Of a stretch of 50,844 nucleotides of DNA, positions 1 through 7,079 are shown in pieces. The stretch is from contig JAQGOF010000077.1 of the NCBI GenBank assembly GCA_028293745.1, positions 1 through 50,844 on the forward strand, read 5' to 3'. The stretch is from Gammaproteobacteria bacterium. GTDB taxonomy: Bacteria > Pseudomonadota > Gammaproteobacteria > Steroidobacterales > Steroidobacteraceae. The notes under the pieces are model-generated. The model saw nothing but the letters and a program-made list of their open reading frames with translations, was not told the origin of the DNA and made no database searches. Each line of letters begins with the position of its first letter. The first letter of the stretch is position 1. Position numbers and translations under genes: made by a program.

Positions 1-2
1 CG

Positions 3-704
3 GGCGGCGGCGTTGCAGGTGCAGGCGGCACGGCAGGCGGCGGCGCGGGTGCGGCTGGCGGGGCCGGGGCGGGTACGGGTGGCGCAGGCGTCGCAGGTGG
101 CACGGGCGGGGCGGCAGGGGCACCAGATGGCTCCGGCGCGTCCGCAACGCGTGGTTCGGCACAAGGCGGTGGCCTCGGCACGCCGGGAGGCTCGGCAGGC
201 GGCGGCGCGGGTACAGCTGCCGCAACCGGCGCTGGAGCTGCAGCCGCAGCTGCAGCCGCAGCTGCGGGACCGGGAGGTACTGATTTGCCGCCCGGGGGTG
301 CAGGCTCCTCATCTGTCGAACAGGCCGTCTACTCGCAGGCTTTCTCTGCACTCAAGGCCGGCAGCTATTCAGTCGCCATCACGGGCTTCAAGGACTTTCT
401 GGCGAGCTATCCCGGCAGTCCACTGGCGGAGAATGCGCAGTATTGGCTTGGTGAGGCGTACTACGTAACACGCTCGTACGACGACGCCGGCACCGCGTTC
501 CGTACAGTGCTGCAGAAATACCCACAATCGCGGAAGGCACCGGACGCGGCGCTCAAACTCGGTTACACGCAGTACGAGCTGAAGCGATTCGCCGACGCGC
601 GAAAGACCTTGCAAGAGGTAATGCAGAAATATCCGGATAGCGATGCGTCGCGATTGGCAACGGAGCGCTTGAAGCGGATTCCTGCAAACGCACCTAAGGG
701 CTGA
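3..704 (+). CDS. cpoB: CpoB/YbgF, Tol-Pal associated cell division coordinator (5' partial)
   Basis: The 5' end lies outside the window; 233 residues are visible. The C-terminal half (about 120 residues, from VEQAVYSQAF) contains TPR-type repeats with the YbgF signatures GSPLAENAQYWLGE, YPQSRKAPDAALKLG and YPDSDASRLA. In this family the periplasmic protein links peptidoglycan synthesis to Tol-Pal constriction of the outer membrane. The roughly 95 residues before the TPRs are almost only Gly, Ala, Thr and Ser. This low-complexity linker stands where relatives have a short spacer between the N-terminal coiled coil and the TPRs. The reading frame stays open through it, and the other frames there are shadows. 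The following tRNA-Lys matches the tol-pal-ybgF-tRNA arrangement of many gammaproteobacteria. The identity is firm; the linker is unusual. Confidence 0.92.
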   Translation, partial: GGGVAGAGGTAGGGAGAAGGAGAGTGGAGVAGGTGGAAGAPDGSGASATRGSAQGGGLGTPGGSAGGGAGTAAATGAGAAAAAAAAAAGPGGTDLPPGGAGSSSVEQAVYSQAFSALKAGSYSVAITGFKDFLASYPGSPLAENAQYWLGEAYYVTRSYDDAGTAFRTVLQKYPQSRKAPDAALKLGYTQYELKRFADARKTLQEVMQKYPDSDASRLATERLKRIPANAPKG

Positions 705-716
705 CTGGTACGCATC

Positions 717-731
717 GGGGTCATAGACCCC
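717..731 (+). terminator. Small hairpin after cpoB, weak terminator candidate
   Basis: GGGGTC-ATA-GACCCC forms a perfect 6-bp stem with a 3-nt loop, 13 nt after the cpoB stop. No T-run follows, so intrinsic termination is not clear. Confidence 0.3.
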
Positions 732-748
732 CCGCTGCGCTCCTAGTG

Positions 749-779
749 TATGATGCGCGCCCCGCACGGGCGGCGCGCC
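749..779 (+). promoter_or_regulatory. Candidate tRNA-Lys promoter with GC-rich discriminator
   Basis: TATGAT at 749-754 is a good -10 element. It is followed directly by a very GC-rich stretch (GCGCGCCCCGC), the kind of discriminator found at stringently controlled stable-RNA promoters. A TAGACC at 724-729 is a weak -35 at a long 19-nt spacing. Transcription would begin near 761, leaving about 42 nt of leader before the tRNA. This is inference from sequence only. Confidence 0.4.
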
Positions 780-802
780 GCGACGCCCATCAAAAACTGT
801 TC

Positions 803-875
803 GGGTCGGTAGCTCAGTTGGTAGAGCAGTACCCTTTTAAGGTATTGGTCCTGGGTTCGAGCCCCAGCCGACCCA
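803..875 (+). tRNA. tRNA-Lys (anticodon UUU)
   Basis: A full cloverleaf can be drawn. The acceptor stem pairs GGGTCGG (803-809) with CCGACCC (868-874). The D arm is GCTC/GAGC (812-827). The anticodon stem GTACC/GGTAT (829-845) closes the loop CTTTTAA, placing TTT at 836-838. The T arm contains GGTTCGAGCCCC, and the discriminator base is A875. The 3' CCA is not encoded, so it must be added by tRNA nucleotidyltransferase. It lies just after cpoB, as in other gammaproteobacteria. Confidence 0.97.
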
Positions 876-905
876 AATCCCCGCCTGCGTGCCCCAGCGC
901 TTGGG

Positions 906-1337
906 TTACCGGTGTTCTACGTAAATAGCGACACCGCCGCCCACCTTCTGACTCATTCCCAGGTTGATGCCTACGCCGCCGCCAACAGCACTGCGGCCCG
1001 AGTACGATTCAGTGCCGCCTCCTGTTCCTATCGAGCCTGACGGTCGATCGCCCATTCCTTCCAGCAACACGCCGTTGGCGCCCAGCTTGGCCGCCTCAGT
1101 CTTCAGGCGCTTGATCACTGCGTCGGTTTTGCTCTGTGCCGTGAACGAGAATGAGCCACCGCTGGACGTTTGCAGCTTGGCGATTTCGTCGTAGGGCACA
1201 GTCGGTGGCCGCGTGTAGACCTGGACGTCCTCCGGTGAGATTGGAGGGCGCGCCTGGCCGATCATCACGTGCGACGTCGCACACGCCGTGAGTGCAAGAG
1301 CCGCCAGAGTCATGGTCGCGGATCTGATATTCGTCAT
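906..1337 (-). CDS. Small outer-membrane-type lipoprotein, function unknown
   Basis: This is a 143-residue protein with a lipoprotein signal: a short basic N-terminus, a hydrophobic stretch (MTLAALALTAC) and a lipobox LTAC with Cys at about residue 19. The mature part has a short alpha/beta section containing KRLKTEAAKLGANGVLLEG, a pattern seen in small bacterial lipoproteins of the YbjQ/DUF4156 type. It ends in a Gly-rich tail (GGGTESYSG, AVGGGVGINLG). A run of six G's upstream of the first ATG can serve as a ribosome-binding site; the second Met at residue 9 is a possible alternative start. It is convergent with the tRNA gene, and nothing nearby suggests its role. Confidence 0.75.
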   Translation of the reverse strand: MTNIRSATMTLAALALTACATSHVMIGQARPPISPEDVQVYTRPPTVPYDEIAKLQTSSGGSFSFTAQSKTDAVIKRLKTEAAKLGANGVLLEGMGDRPSGSIGTGGGTESYSGRSAVGGGVGINLGMSQKVGGGVAIYVEHR

Positions 1338-1687
1338 CTGGTAGCCCCCCGGAACGATGCCCCTATCTTAGAACGCGCGGCGCAAGCCAGAGTTCGACTG
1401 CTGCCGGGCGACCCGGGCGGGTGGTTTGTCAATCCGCCGCCCGGCTGATGCGCTGATACAACGCCGGAGGGGCTCGCCGGCCTTGAGTTCCGCACAGCGT
1501 AACCCCAGTCTATGCAGTGCGATAATCACTTGGAATTACCAGTCCAGGCTTGGCATGAGGTGTGCAGGTTGCGAAGGCGCATTGCGGGATGTCGCGAACT
1601 TACGACATAAGTCTGTCGTATGAGAACCACGGCAACCGTGAAGCCGCGAGGGTGCCACTTGTTTCGGAACTATCAGGGGAAGATGTC
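1338..1687. other. Intergenic region without a convincing gene
   Basis: This 350-nt stretch separates the divergent lipoprotein and orphan genes. Short open frames here have no ribosome-binding site and no family signal. The only structure I see is the inverted repeat at 1601-1620. Codon use looks non-coding, and the GC content is somewhat lower than in the neighbours. It should hold the two divergent promoters. Confidence 0.5.
1601..1620. promoter_or_regulatory. Inverted repeat TACGACA-N6-TGTCGTA, possible operator
   Basis: A perfect 7-bp inverted repeat with a 6-nt spacer lies 68 nt upstream of the orphan gene start at 1688. The size and symmetry fit a dimeric winged-helix or TetR-type operator; no matching regulator gene is adjacent. 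It could also fold as a small RNA hairpin. Confidence 0.3.
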
Positions 1688-2119
1688 ATGAAAGGGTTCG
1701 ATTTCATCGTTCGCTGGGTTCTCCTGGCGTTGGGGACCGGTTTGCGCTGGCTCCGCGAGGAGCTCGATGAGGTACACGTCAGTATTCCGCTCACGGATGG
1801 GTGTCTGGCTGAGTTCGTGAGACATGCAGACGAGGCCGCCAGACAAGCCGGCACCAACACGGGGCAGTCTTATGTTGAGCGGCTTCGCCACGAGCTCGCT
1901 CTGCGGGCAGGTTTCATCCAACGCTGGACGGGCTCGGATGAAAACTTGTCGCTGCGGGACGAACAAAGTCTGCAGGACCTTGTAAGAATTGCGCGCAGGT
2001 ATGCGCTGCCGCGGCGTTGGAAGTTGTCAGAGCCGGTCGTCGTCGAGTACCGCCGCACGCGGCCGTCGTACTGGCAATGGACCAATGACATCGAGACAGG
2101 TGCCGTGCCGCAGGCCTGA
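1688..2119 (+). CDS. Hypothetical protein with one N-terminal hydrophobic helix
   Basis: I do not recognise this 143-residue protein. The ATG at 1688 was chosen because CAGGGGAAG stands 6-8 nt upstream; an in-frame ATG at 1562 lacks such a site. The N-terminus (residues 1-20, FDFIVRWVLLALGTGLRWL) is an amphipathic or membrane-associated helix. The rest is mostly charged helix (EFVRHADEAARQAG, YVERLRHELALRAGF) and then an Arg/Tyr/Trp-rich end (YRRTRPSYWQW). It is flanked by intergenic DNA on both sides, so it is probably monocistronic. Confidence 0.55.
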   Translation: MKGFDFIVRWVLLALGTGLRWLREELDEVHVSIPLTDGCLAEFVRHADEAARQAGTNTGQSYVERLRHELALRAGFIQRWTGSDENLSLRDEQSLQDLVRIARRYALPRRWKLSEPVVVEYRRTRPSYWQWTNDIETGAVPQA

Positions 2120-2230
2120 CTTGGCGGCGATCGCGCCCACGGGCGGCGCGAGTTGTGTCAAATCGACGGGGCGAGGTGACTCGGGCGAGGCACCTCGCCT
2201 CGCCGGGCTCGAGGTTGGCGATGCACGCGT

Positions 2231-3721
2231 TCAGCTCGCGCCAGGCGCCTCGATCCCTGGTGAGGCTTCCCGGGCGACACCTGCCGGCCGCTCGTCAGGA
2301 TGATCGGCAGGCTCCAGCCCCACATCGGAGCTCCTTGCCAGGTGCCGGTCGTGCTCGATATCGAATGAACGGCAGGCGAGCAGGTAAACGATGCCCGCCA
2401 CGGGCAATCCGACCAACATCGCTACATCCGCGCCGCCCAGGGCATGCGCCACCGGGCCCATGTACAAGCCCGTACTGAAGAACGGGATCATGACCACAAA
2501 TCCAATGCTATAGGCGAGCAGGCCGCGCCAGTTCCACTTTCCGTACATCCCGCGGGGATTGAAGATTTCCCGTATCGAGTAATGACCCTTGCGGACCAGG
2601 TAGAAATCCACCAGGTTGATGGCCGTCCAGGGCGTGAACAGATACAGCAGGACGGCCAGCAGATCGCCGAACTGGGTGACGAAGTTGCCCGACGCATTCA
2701 ACGCCAGCGCCGTGGACACGATTCCGGCCGCCACCAGGCTCGCCACTCGCTTGCTCACCGTGCACTCGAGCGGCTTGCAGGTGTCAGCCACGCTCAGCAG
2801 TGTCAGCGAAGCGCCGTAGAAGTTGAGTGCTGAAATAGTCACGAGGCCCAGCAAGGCGCCGATCAGGAGAACCAAGCCGAGCCCGGGGATGACTGCATCG
2901 GCAGCGCGTTGCATTGCCGCTGCAACGTCCAACTTCGGCGCGGCGGCCGCGGCGACCGTGCCGACCAGCATCATCCAGGTGCCACCGACGAAAGCGCCCA
3001 GGTAAGTCCACCAGAACGACGCGCGGACGCCCACGTCGCGGGGCAGATACCGGGAGTAGTCGGAGACGTAGATGGACCAGGAAAGCTGGTATGAGGCCGC
3101 CGCAAACAGCTCCGCCAGGAAGGGTACCGCCTTGAAGCCAGCCGGGTCCCATTGCTCGGCAGGAAACTTCAGCAGGAATGCGCCTCCCACCGAGAACACG
3201 GTCAGGATGGCGATCATCAGGTACGCAAACACGCGCTGAGCGACGTGAATCGTGTCGTACCCAACGATCGCGAGGCTCATGGCGATCAGGGCGAAGACGA
3301 TGACGACCGCGGGTGAGGTGGCCGAGATTGACCCCGCCAGTTGGTGGATAGTCTGGGCGGCGAGCACCTGGTTGAAGGCGTTGAAGCCGATGAATGCGAC
3401 CAGGGCGACAGCCCATACGAGCAGGGCGCCCGTATAGCCGAACTGGGGCCGGGACTGGATCATCTGGGGGAGTCCCAGCTGCGGGCCCTGCGTCGAATGG
3501 AACGCCATGAAGAACGTACCGAGCGCGCAGCCGGCAATGACGGCGATGGCCGTCCAGAGGAGGTTGCCTCCGAGGCTGATTCCCAGGATACCCACGGCGA
3601 GAGTGGCAAGGTGCGCATCGCCCGAGAACCACACGGGCCATAGATGCCAGACCTTCCCGTGCCGCTCCGCAAGGGGCACATAGTCGATCGAACGTTTTTC
3701 GATGAGTGTGCCGCCAGCCAT
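2231..3721 (-). CDS. NCS1-family permease (cytosine/purine/hydantoin type)
   Basis: This 496-residue integral membrane protein belongs to the nucleobase:cation symporter-1 family. Visible family traits are the N-terminal HLWPVWFSGDAHLATLAVG, the helix-1 loop and GTFFMAFHSTQGPQLGLPQM, and about 12 hydrophobic segments. The ~40-residue C-terminal tail is hydrophilic. Known members import cytosine, purines, allantoin, hydantoins or pyridoxine with Na+ or H+. The start at 3721 is 78 nt from the divergent carnitine dehydrogenase start, so the two share the intergenic region with the inverted repeat at 3752-3776. That layout suggests co-regulation and raises the possibility of a substrate related to the carnitine route, but quaternary-amine uptake by NCS1 proteins is not established. 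The substrate is unknown. Confidence 0.85.
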   Translation of the reverse strand: MAGGTLIEKRSIDYVPLAERHGKVWHLWPVWFSGDAHLATLAVGILGISLGGNLLWTAIAVIAGCALGTFFMAFHSTQGPQLGLPQMIQSRPQFGYTGALLVWAVALVAFIGFNAFNQVLAAQTIHQLAGSISATSPAVVIVFALIAMSLAIVGYDTIHVAQRVFAYLMIAILTVFSVGGAFLLKFPAEQWDPAGFKAVPFLAELFAAASYQLSWSIYVSDYSRYLPRDVGVRASFWWTYLGAFVGGTWMMLVGTVAAAAAPKLDVAAAMQRAADAVIPGLGLVLLIGALLGLVTISALNFYGASLTLLSVADTCKPLECTVSKRVASLVAAGIVSTALALNASGNFVTQFGDLLAVLLYLFTPWTAINLVDFYLVRKGHYSIREIFNPRGMYGKWNWRGLLAYSIGFVVMIPFFSTGLYMGPVAHALGGADVAMLVGLPVAGIVYLLACRSFDIEHDRHLARSSDVGLEPADHPDERPAGVAREASPGIEAPGAS

Positions 3722-3747
3722 TGACCACCCGTGCCTCGTTGCGTTTT

Positions 3748-3776
3748 TTGTTATATTATGACGACAACATTATAAA
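3748..3776 (+). promoter_or_regulatory. Promoter of carnitine dehydrogenase operon, overlapping an inverted repeat
   Basis: TTGTTA (3748-3753), a 17-nt spacer and TATAAA (3771-3776) make a good sigma-70 promoter for the plus-strand operon. The same bases form an inverted repeat: TATATTATG (3752-3760), 7 nt, then CATTATAAA (3768-3776), with 7 of 9 arm positions paired. A repressor bound there would cover the promoter. A similar AT-rich repeat heads the opposing operon at 11453-11473. The natural candidate binder is the TetR protein at 5287-5928; this is inference. Confidence 0.55.
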
Positions 3777-3798
3777 AGCGAATCGGGTACCGAGGGCT

Positions 3799-5274
3799 AT
3801 GAGACAGGTCAAGACACTGGGTCTGCTGGGTACCGGCGTGATCGGTGGCGGCTGGGCTGCCCGCGCTCTGCATTTCGGCATCGACGTCATTGCCGCTGAC
3901 GTCAAGCCGGAGATGGAAGCGTGGATACGGGGTGCCGTCCAGAACGCGGAAGGCGCTCTGTCCCGACTGACATTCGCGCCTCTGCCGCCCAAGGGAAAGC
4001 TGTCCTTCACGACCGATCTGCTGGCGATGGCGCGCCAGGCGGACTTCATCCAGGAGAACATTCCCGAGCAGCTCGAACTGAAGCAGCGGGTGCTGGCCGA
4101 TGTGAGCCGCGTCGCCCCTGCGGACGTCATCATCGCTTCGAGCACCTCGGGGCTGATGCCTTCGGACCTGCAGAAGTCCATGGTCGCTGCGGAACGGTTC
4201 CTGGTCGCGCATCCGTTCAACCCCGTTTATTTATTGCCGTTGGTCGAGCTGGTTGGCGGCTCGCGCACTACACAGGCGACGATCGAGGCGGCGGGCAGAT
4301 TTTTCACCTACATCGGCATGCATGCGCTGCACGTCCGCAAGGAGATTCCGGGTCACCTGACGGATCGTCTGCAGGAGGCGCTGTGGCGCGAAATTCTGCA
4401 TCTCGTGAACGACGGGATTGCGACTACCGGCGAGCTCGACGAATCCATCATCTACGGCCCCGGCCTGCGCTGGGCAGGCATGGGCACCAATCTGATCTAT
4501 CACCTCGCGGGCGGCGAGCCGGGCATGCGGCACATGTTGAAGCAGTTTGGTCCGTGCCTGAAATGGCCCTGGACCAAGCTCGAAGCCCCCGAGCTGACCG
4601 AAGGGCTCATCGACAAGATGGTGGAGGGGACCCAGGCGCAGGCCGCCGGCCGCTCGATCCGCGAGCTGGAGCGCCTGCGCGATGACTACCTGGTCGACAT
4701 TCAGCAGGTGCTCCGGAAATACAACATCGGCGCCGGAGCGACTCTGCGTGCCGTTGAGGAGCGTCTCTACAACGCTGCGGCAGAATCCGCCGCCACCAAC
4801 GCCGATGCTCCGTTGCGTCTCGTAGAGACGGAGGTACGCCCCGAGTGGGTCGACTACAACGGCCATATGACCGACTCGCGCTATCTGCAGGTGTTCGGAG
4901 ATGCAACGGATGCGCTTTTTCGGCGCGTGGGCATCGATGACGCTTATCGGAAAAGTGGCCGGGCCATGTATACGGTCGAGACCCACGTCAGTCACCTCGC
5001 CGAGGCCAAAGTCCTCGAGGGCTTATACGTGTCGACGCAATTGTTGAGCGTCGATGACAAGCGCGTCCATCTTTTTCACCGTCTCCGCCGGACTCGCGAT
5101 GATGTGATCGTTGCGACCTGTGAGCAGATCTATCTCCATGTGAACGCAGAGGCCGGCAAGGCTTCGCCCCTGGATGCGCAGGTTCATTCCAGGCTCGATG
5201 CGGTCCGCGCGGCTCATGCACACCTGCCGGCGCCCGAGCAGAAGGGCCGGTACGTCGGCATGCCGAGAGCTTGA
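3799..5274 (+). CDS. lcdH: L-carnitine 3-dehydrogenase fused to a hotdog acyl-CoA thioesterase
   Basis: This 491-residue protein has two domains. Residues 1-325 are a 3-hydroxyacyl-CoA-dehydrogenase-type NAD enzyme with Rossmann motif GTGVIG (from residue 11). It carries signatures I recognise from carnitine dehydrogenase (LcdH/CdhA), such as HPFNPVYLLPLVE, LHLVNDGIATTGELDE and PELTEGLIDKMVEGT. It oxidises L-carnitine to 3-dehydrocarnitine in the cytosol. Residues 338-491 are a 4-hydroxybenzoyl-CoA-thioesterase-like hotdog domain (EWVDYNGHM, residues 350-357). Free-standing homologues hydrolyse betainyl-CoA. The ATG at 3799 was chosen over an upstream in-frame TTG because CGAGGG precedes it and the Rossmann strand begins right after. 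It heads an operon with the TetR and acyl-CoA dehydrogenase genes. The second thioesterase at 9957-10502 makes the role of this domain an open question. Confidence 0.9.
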   Translation: MRQVKTLGLLGTGVIGGGWAARALHFGIDVIAADVKPEMEAWIRGAVQNAEGALSRLTFAPLPPKGKLSFTTDLLAMARQADFIQENIPEQLELKQRVLADVSRVAPADVIIASSTSGLMPSDLQKSMVAAERFLVAHPFNPVYLLPLVELVGGSRTTQATIEAAGRFFTYIGMHALHVRKEIPGHLTDRLQEALWREILHLVNDGIATTGELDESIIYGPGLRWAGMGTNLIYHLAGGEPGMRHMLKQFGPCLKWPWTKLEAPELTEGLIDKMVEGTQAQAAGRSIRELERLRDDYLVDIQQVLRKYNIGAGATLRAVEERLYNAAAESAATNADAPLRLVETEVRPEWVDYNGHMTDSRYLQVFGDATDALFRRVGIDDAYRKSGRAMYTVETHVSHLAEAKVLEGLYVSTQLLSVDDKRVHLFHRLRRTRDDVIVATCEQIYLHVNAEAGKASPLDAQVHSRLDAVRAAHAHLPAPEQKGRYVGMPRA

Positions 5275-5286
5275 GGGAAAGGCCTC

Positions 5287-5928
5287 ATGCCCAAGATCGT
5301 CGATCATGACCAGCGGCGCGACCAGATCGCGCTCGTAGCCTGCCGGGTCGTCGCGGAGAATGGCTTTGACCAGGCCACCATCGTGCGCATTGCGCGCGAA
5401 GCGGGCTATACGACTGGGATGGTGGCCCACTATTTCGACACGAAGCAGGACATCATCATCGCTGCACTGCGACTGATCCTGCGTCGCATAGAAGAACGGC
5501 TCACCCGCCCATCCGGTGACGCCCAGGCTGATCTGCTCACGGTGCTGTCGGAAGCATTGCCGATCGACGAGCAGCGCTACATCGAGTGCGCTTTCTGGAC
5601 GGCGTTCTGGGGCCAGGTATCGGCCGATAAACGTCTGAAGCGCATCAATGCATGGGTCCACCGGGAGTACATGCGCCTCTTCGAGCGATGTCTGTCGGAG
5701 GGCTGGTCCATCTGGCCCCAGCTGGCAGCGGGCACGCGCGAGCAAGTGCTCAGGTCCGTGGTCACCTTCATCAACGGAGTCACTGCGAGCGCCGTGGCGA
5801 GTCAGAGCGATTGGCCCGGGGCCAAGCAGGTCGAACAACTGCGCCTGCAATTGCAACTGCTGCACACGTGGGCCGCCGAAACCAGCGCGGTTCCCGCCAA
5901 GAAGGTATCGTCATGGACTTCGCGCTGA
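5287..5928 (+). CDS. TetR-family regulator, BetI-like
   Basis: This is a 213-residue TetR protein. The N-terminal helix-turn-helix spans about residues 10-55 (RRDQIALVACRVVAENGFDQATIVRIAREAG, then TTGMVAHYFDTKQDII). The GMVAHYF recognition segment resembles BetI (GIISHYF), a choline/betaine-responsive repressor. GGGAAAGG precedes the ATG. It sits 12 nt after the carnitine dehydrogenase fusion and overlaps the acyl-CoA dehydrogenase start by 16 nt. It most likely controls the two carnitine operons through the AT-rich inverted repeats at 3752 and 11453. The ligand is unknown; carnitine, gamma-butyrobetaine, betaine or a CoA ester are all candidates. Confidence 0.85.
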   Translation: MPKIVDHDQRRDQIALVACRVVAENGFDQATIVRIAREAGYTTGMVAHYFDTKQDIIIAALRLILRRIEERLTRPSGDAQADLLTVLSEALPIDEQRYIECAFWTAFWGQVSADKRLKRINAWVHREYMRLFERCLSEGWSIWPQLAAGTREQVLRSVVTFINGVTASAVASQSDWPGAKQVEQLRLQLQLLHTWAAETSAVPAKKVSSWTSR

Positions 5929-7076
5929 CCGAAGAGCAGCAGCTCATCGTAAAAACGACTCGCGAGTTCGTCGAGAGCGAGTTGTATCCCCACGAGCAGC
6001 AGGTGGAGACTACCGGCGAGCTGGACGAAGGCTTGCGCAACCGGTTGCGCGCCAAGGCCATCGATGCGGGGCTGTTTGCTGCCAACATGCCCGCGGAAGT
6101 GGGCGGGGCCGGGCTGGATACCGTCAGTTGGATTCTCTACGAGAAGGAGCTGGGCAGGGCCAACTACGTTCTACACTTTGCCTGTGTAGCGCGGCCCTCG
6201 AACATTCTGCTGGCGTGTGAAGGGGAGCAGCGCGAGCGCTACCTGTTCCCTGCAGTGCGTGGCGAGCGAACTGAGTGTCTCGCGATGACCGAACCCCAGG
6301 CAGGGTCAGACGTTCGCGGGATGAGGACCAGCGCGATACTGAAGGGTGATGACTTCGTCATCAACGGTACCAAGCACTTCATCAGTCACGCCGACCATTC
6401 GGATTTCGTGATCCTGTTTGCCGCCACCGGCGAGGAGGATTCGCCCCGCGGCAAGCGCAAGCTCATCACCGCATTTCTCGTGGACATGGGTACGCCGGGC
6501 TTCGAAGTCCGCAACGGCTACAAGAACGTCTCGCATCGCGGTTACACCAACAGCATCCTGGAGTTCAACGACTGCCGGGTTCCCAGATCGGCCGTGTTGG
6601 GTGAAGTCCACAAGGGATTCGAGGTTGCCAACGCCTGGCTCGGCGCGACCCGGTTGCAGGTTGCGTCCAACTGCCTGGGGCGCGCGGAGCGTGCGCTCGA
6701 GCTGGCCACGCAGTGGGCGGTGGACCGCGTTCAGTTTGGTCAGCAGATCGGCAAGTTCCAGGGCGTTGGGTTCAAGCTTGCGGACATGGCGGTGGAGCTG
6801 CGAGCAGCCGAGCTGCTCACGTTGCATGCGGCATGGAAGATGGACCAGAAAACGGCAACCGACATGGATATGGCGATCGCAAAGCTGAAAGCCACGGAGA
6901 TGTTGGCGATGGTGGCGGATGAGGCCCTGCAGATCCACGGTGGCATGGGGTTGATGTCAGACCTGCCCCTGGAGCGGATCTGGCGCGATGCCCGCATCGA
7001 GCGGATTTGGGAGGGCACCAGCGAGGTGCAACGGCATATTATTTCGAGGGCGATGCTGCGGCCGCTGGGCGGCTGA
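5913..7076 (+). CDS. Acyl-CoA dehydrogenase, probable gamma-butyrobetainyl-CoA dehydrogenase
   Basis: This is a 387-residue FAD acyl-CoA dehydrogenase, full length for the family. Conserved features are MTEPQAGSD and TKHFISHADHSDF (flavin and substrate binding), QFGQQIGKFQ, QIHGGMG and the C-terminal WEGTSEVQRH, whose Glu is at the usual catalytic-base position. The ATG at 5913 starts the typical MDFALTEEQQ opening and lies inside the 3' end of the TetR gene, indicating translational coupling. In this neighbourhood the likely substrate is gamma-butyrobetainyl-CoA, giving crotonobetainyl-CoA for the CaiD-like hydratase that faces it. Similarity to E. coli CaiA is only general, so the substrate is inferred from context. 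No electron-transfer flavoprotein gene is in the window. Confidence 0.88.
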   Translation: MDFALTEEQQLIVKTTREFVESELYPHEQQVETTGELDEGLRNRLRAKAIDAGLFAANMPAEVGGAGLDTVSWILYEKELGRANYVLHFACVARPSNILLACEGEQRERYLFPAVRGERTECLAMTEPQAGSDVRGMRTSAILKGDDFVINGTKHFISHADHSDFVILFAATGEEDSPRGKRKLITAFLVDMGTPGFEVRNGYKNVSHRGYTNSILEFNDCRVPRSAVLGEVHKGFEVANAWLGATRLQVASNCLGRAERALELATQWAVDRVQFGQQIGKFQGVGFKLADMAVELRAAELLTLHAAWKMDQKTATDMDMAIAKLKATEMLAMVADEALQIHGGMGLMSDLPLERIWRDARIERIWEGTSEVQRHIISRAMLRPLGG

Positions 7077-7079
7077 CCG

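Noticed and set aside
1..284. Repetitive GGC/GCA tract that looks like a repeat array
   Set aside because: It has no regular spacer or unit length and translates as the low-complexity linker of CpoB in an open frame.
1601..1620. Assignment of the TACGACA repeat to a BlaI/MecI-type repressor
   Set aside because: The resemblance is only in size and a few bases, and no such regulator or beta-lactamase gene is present.
876..2119. Genomic island inserted at the tRNA-Lys gene
   Set aside because: I see no integrase, no direct repeat of the tRNA 3' end and no mobile genes in the following region.
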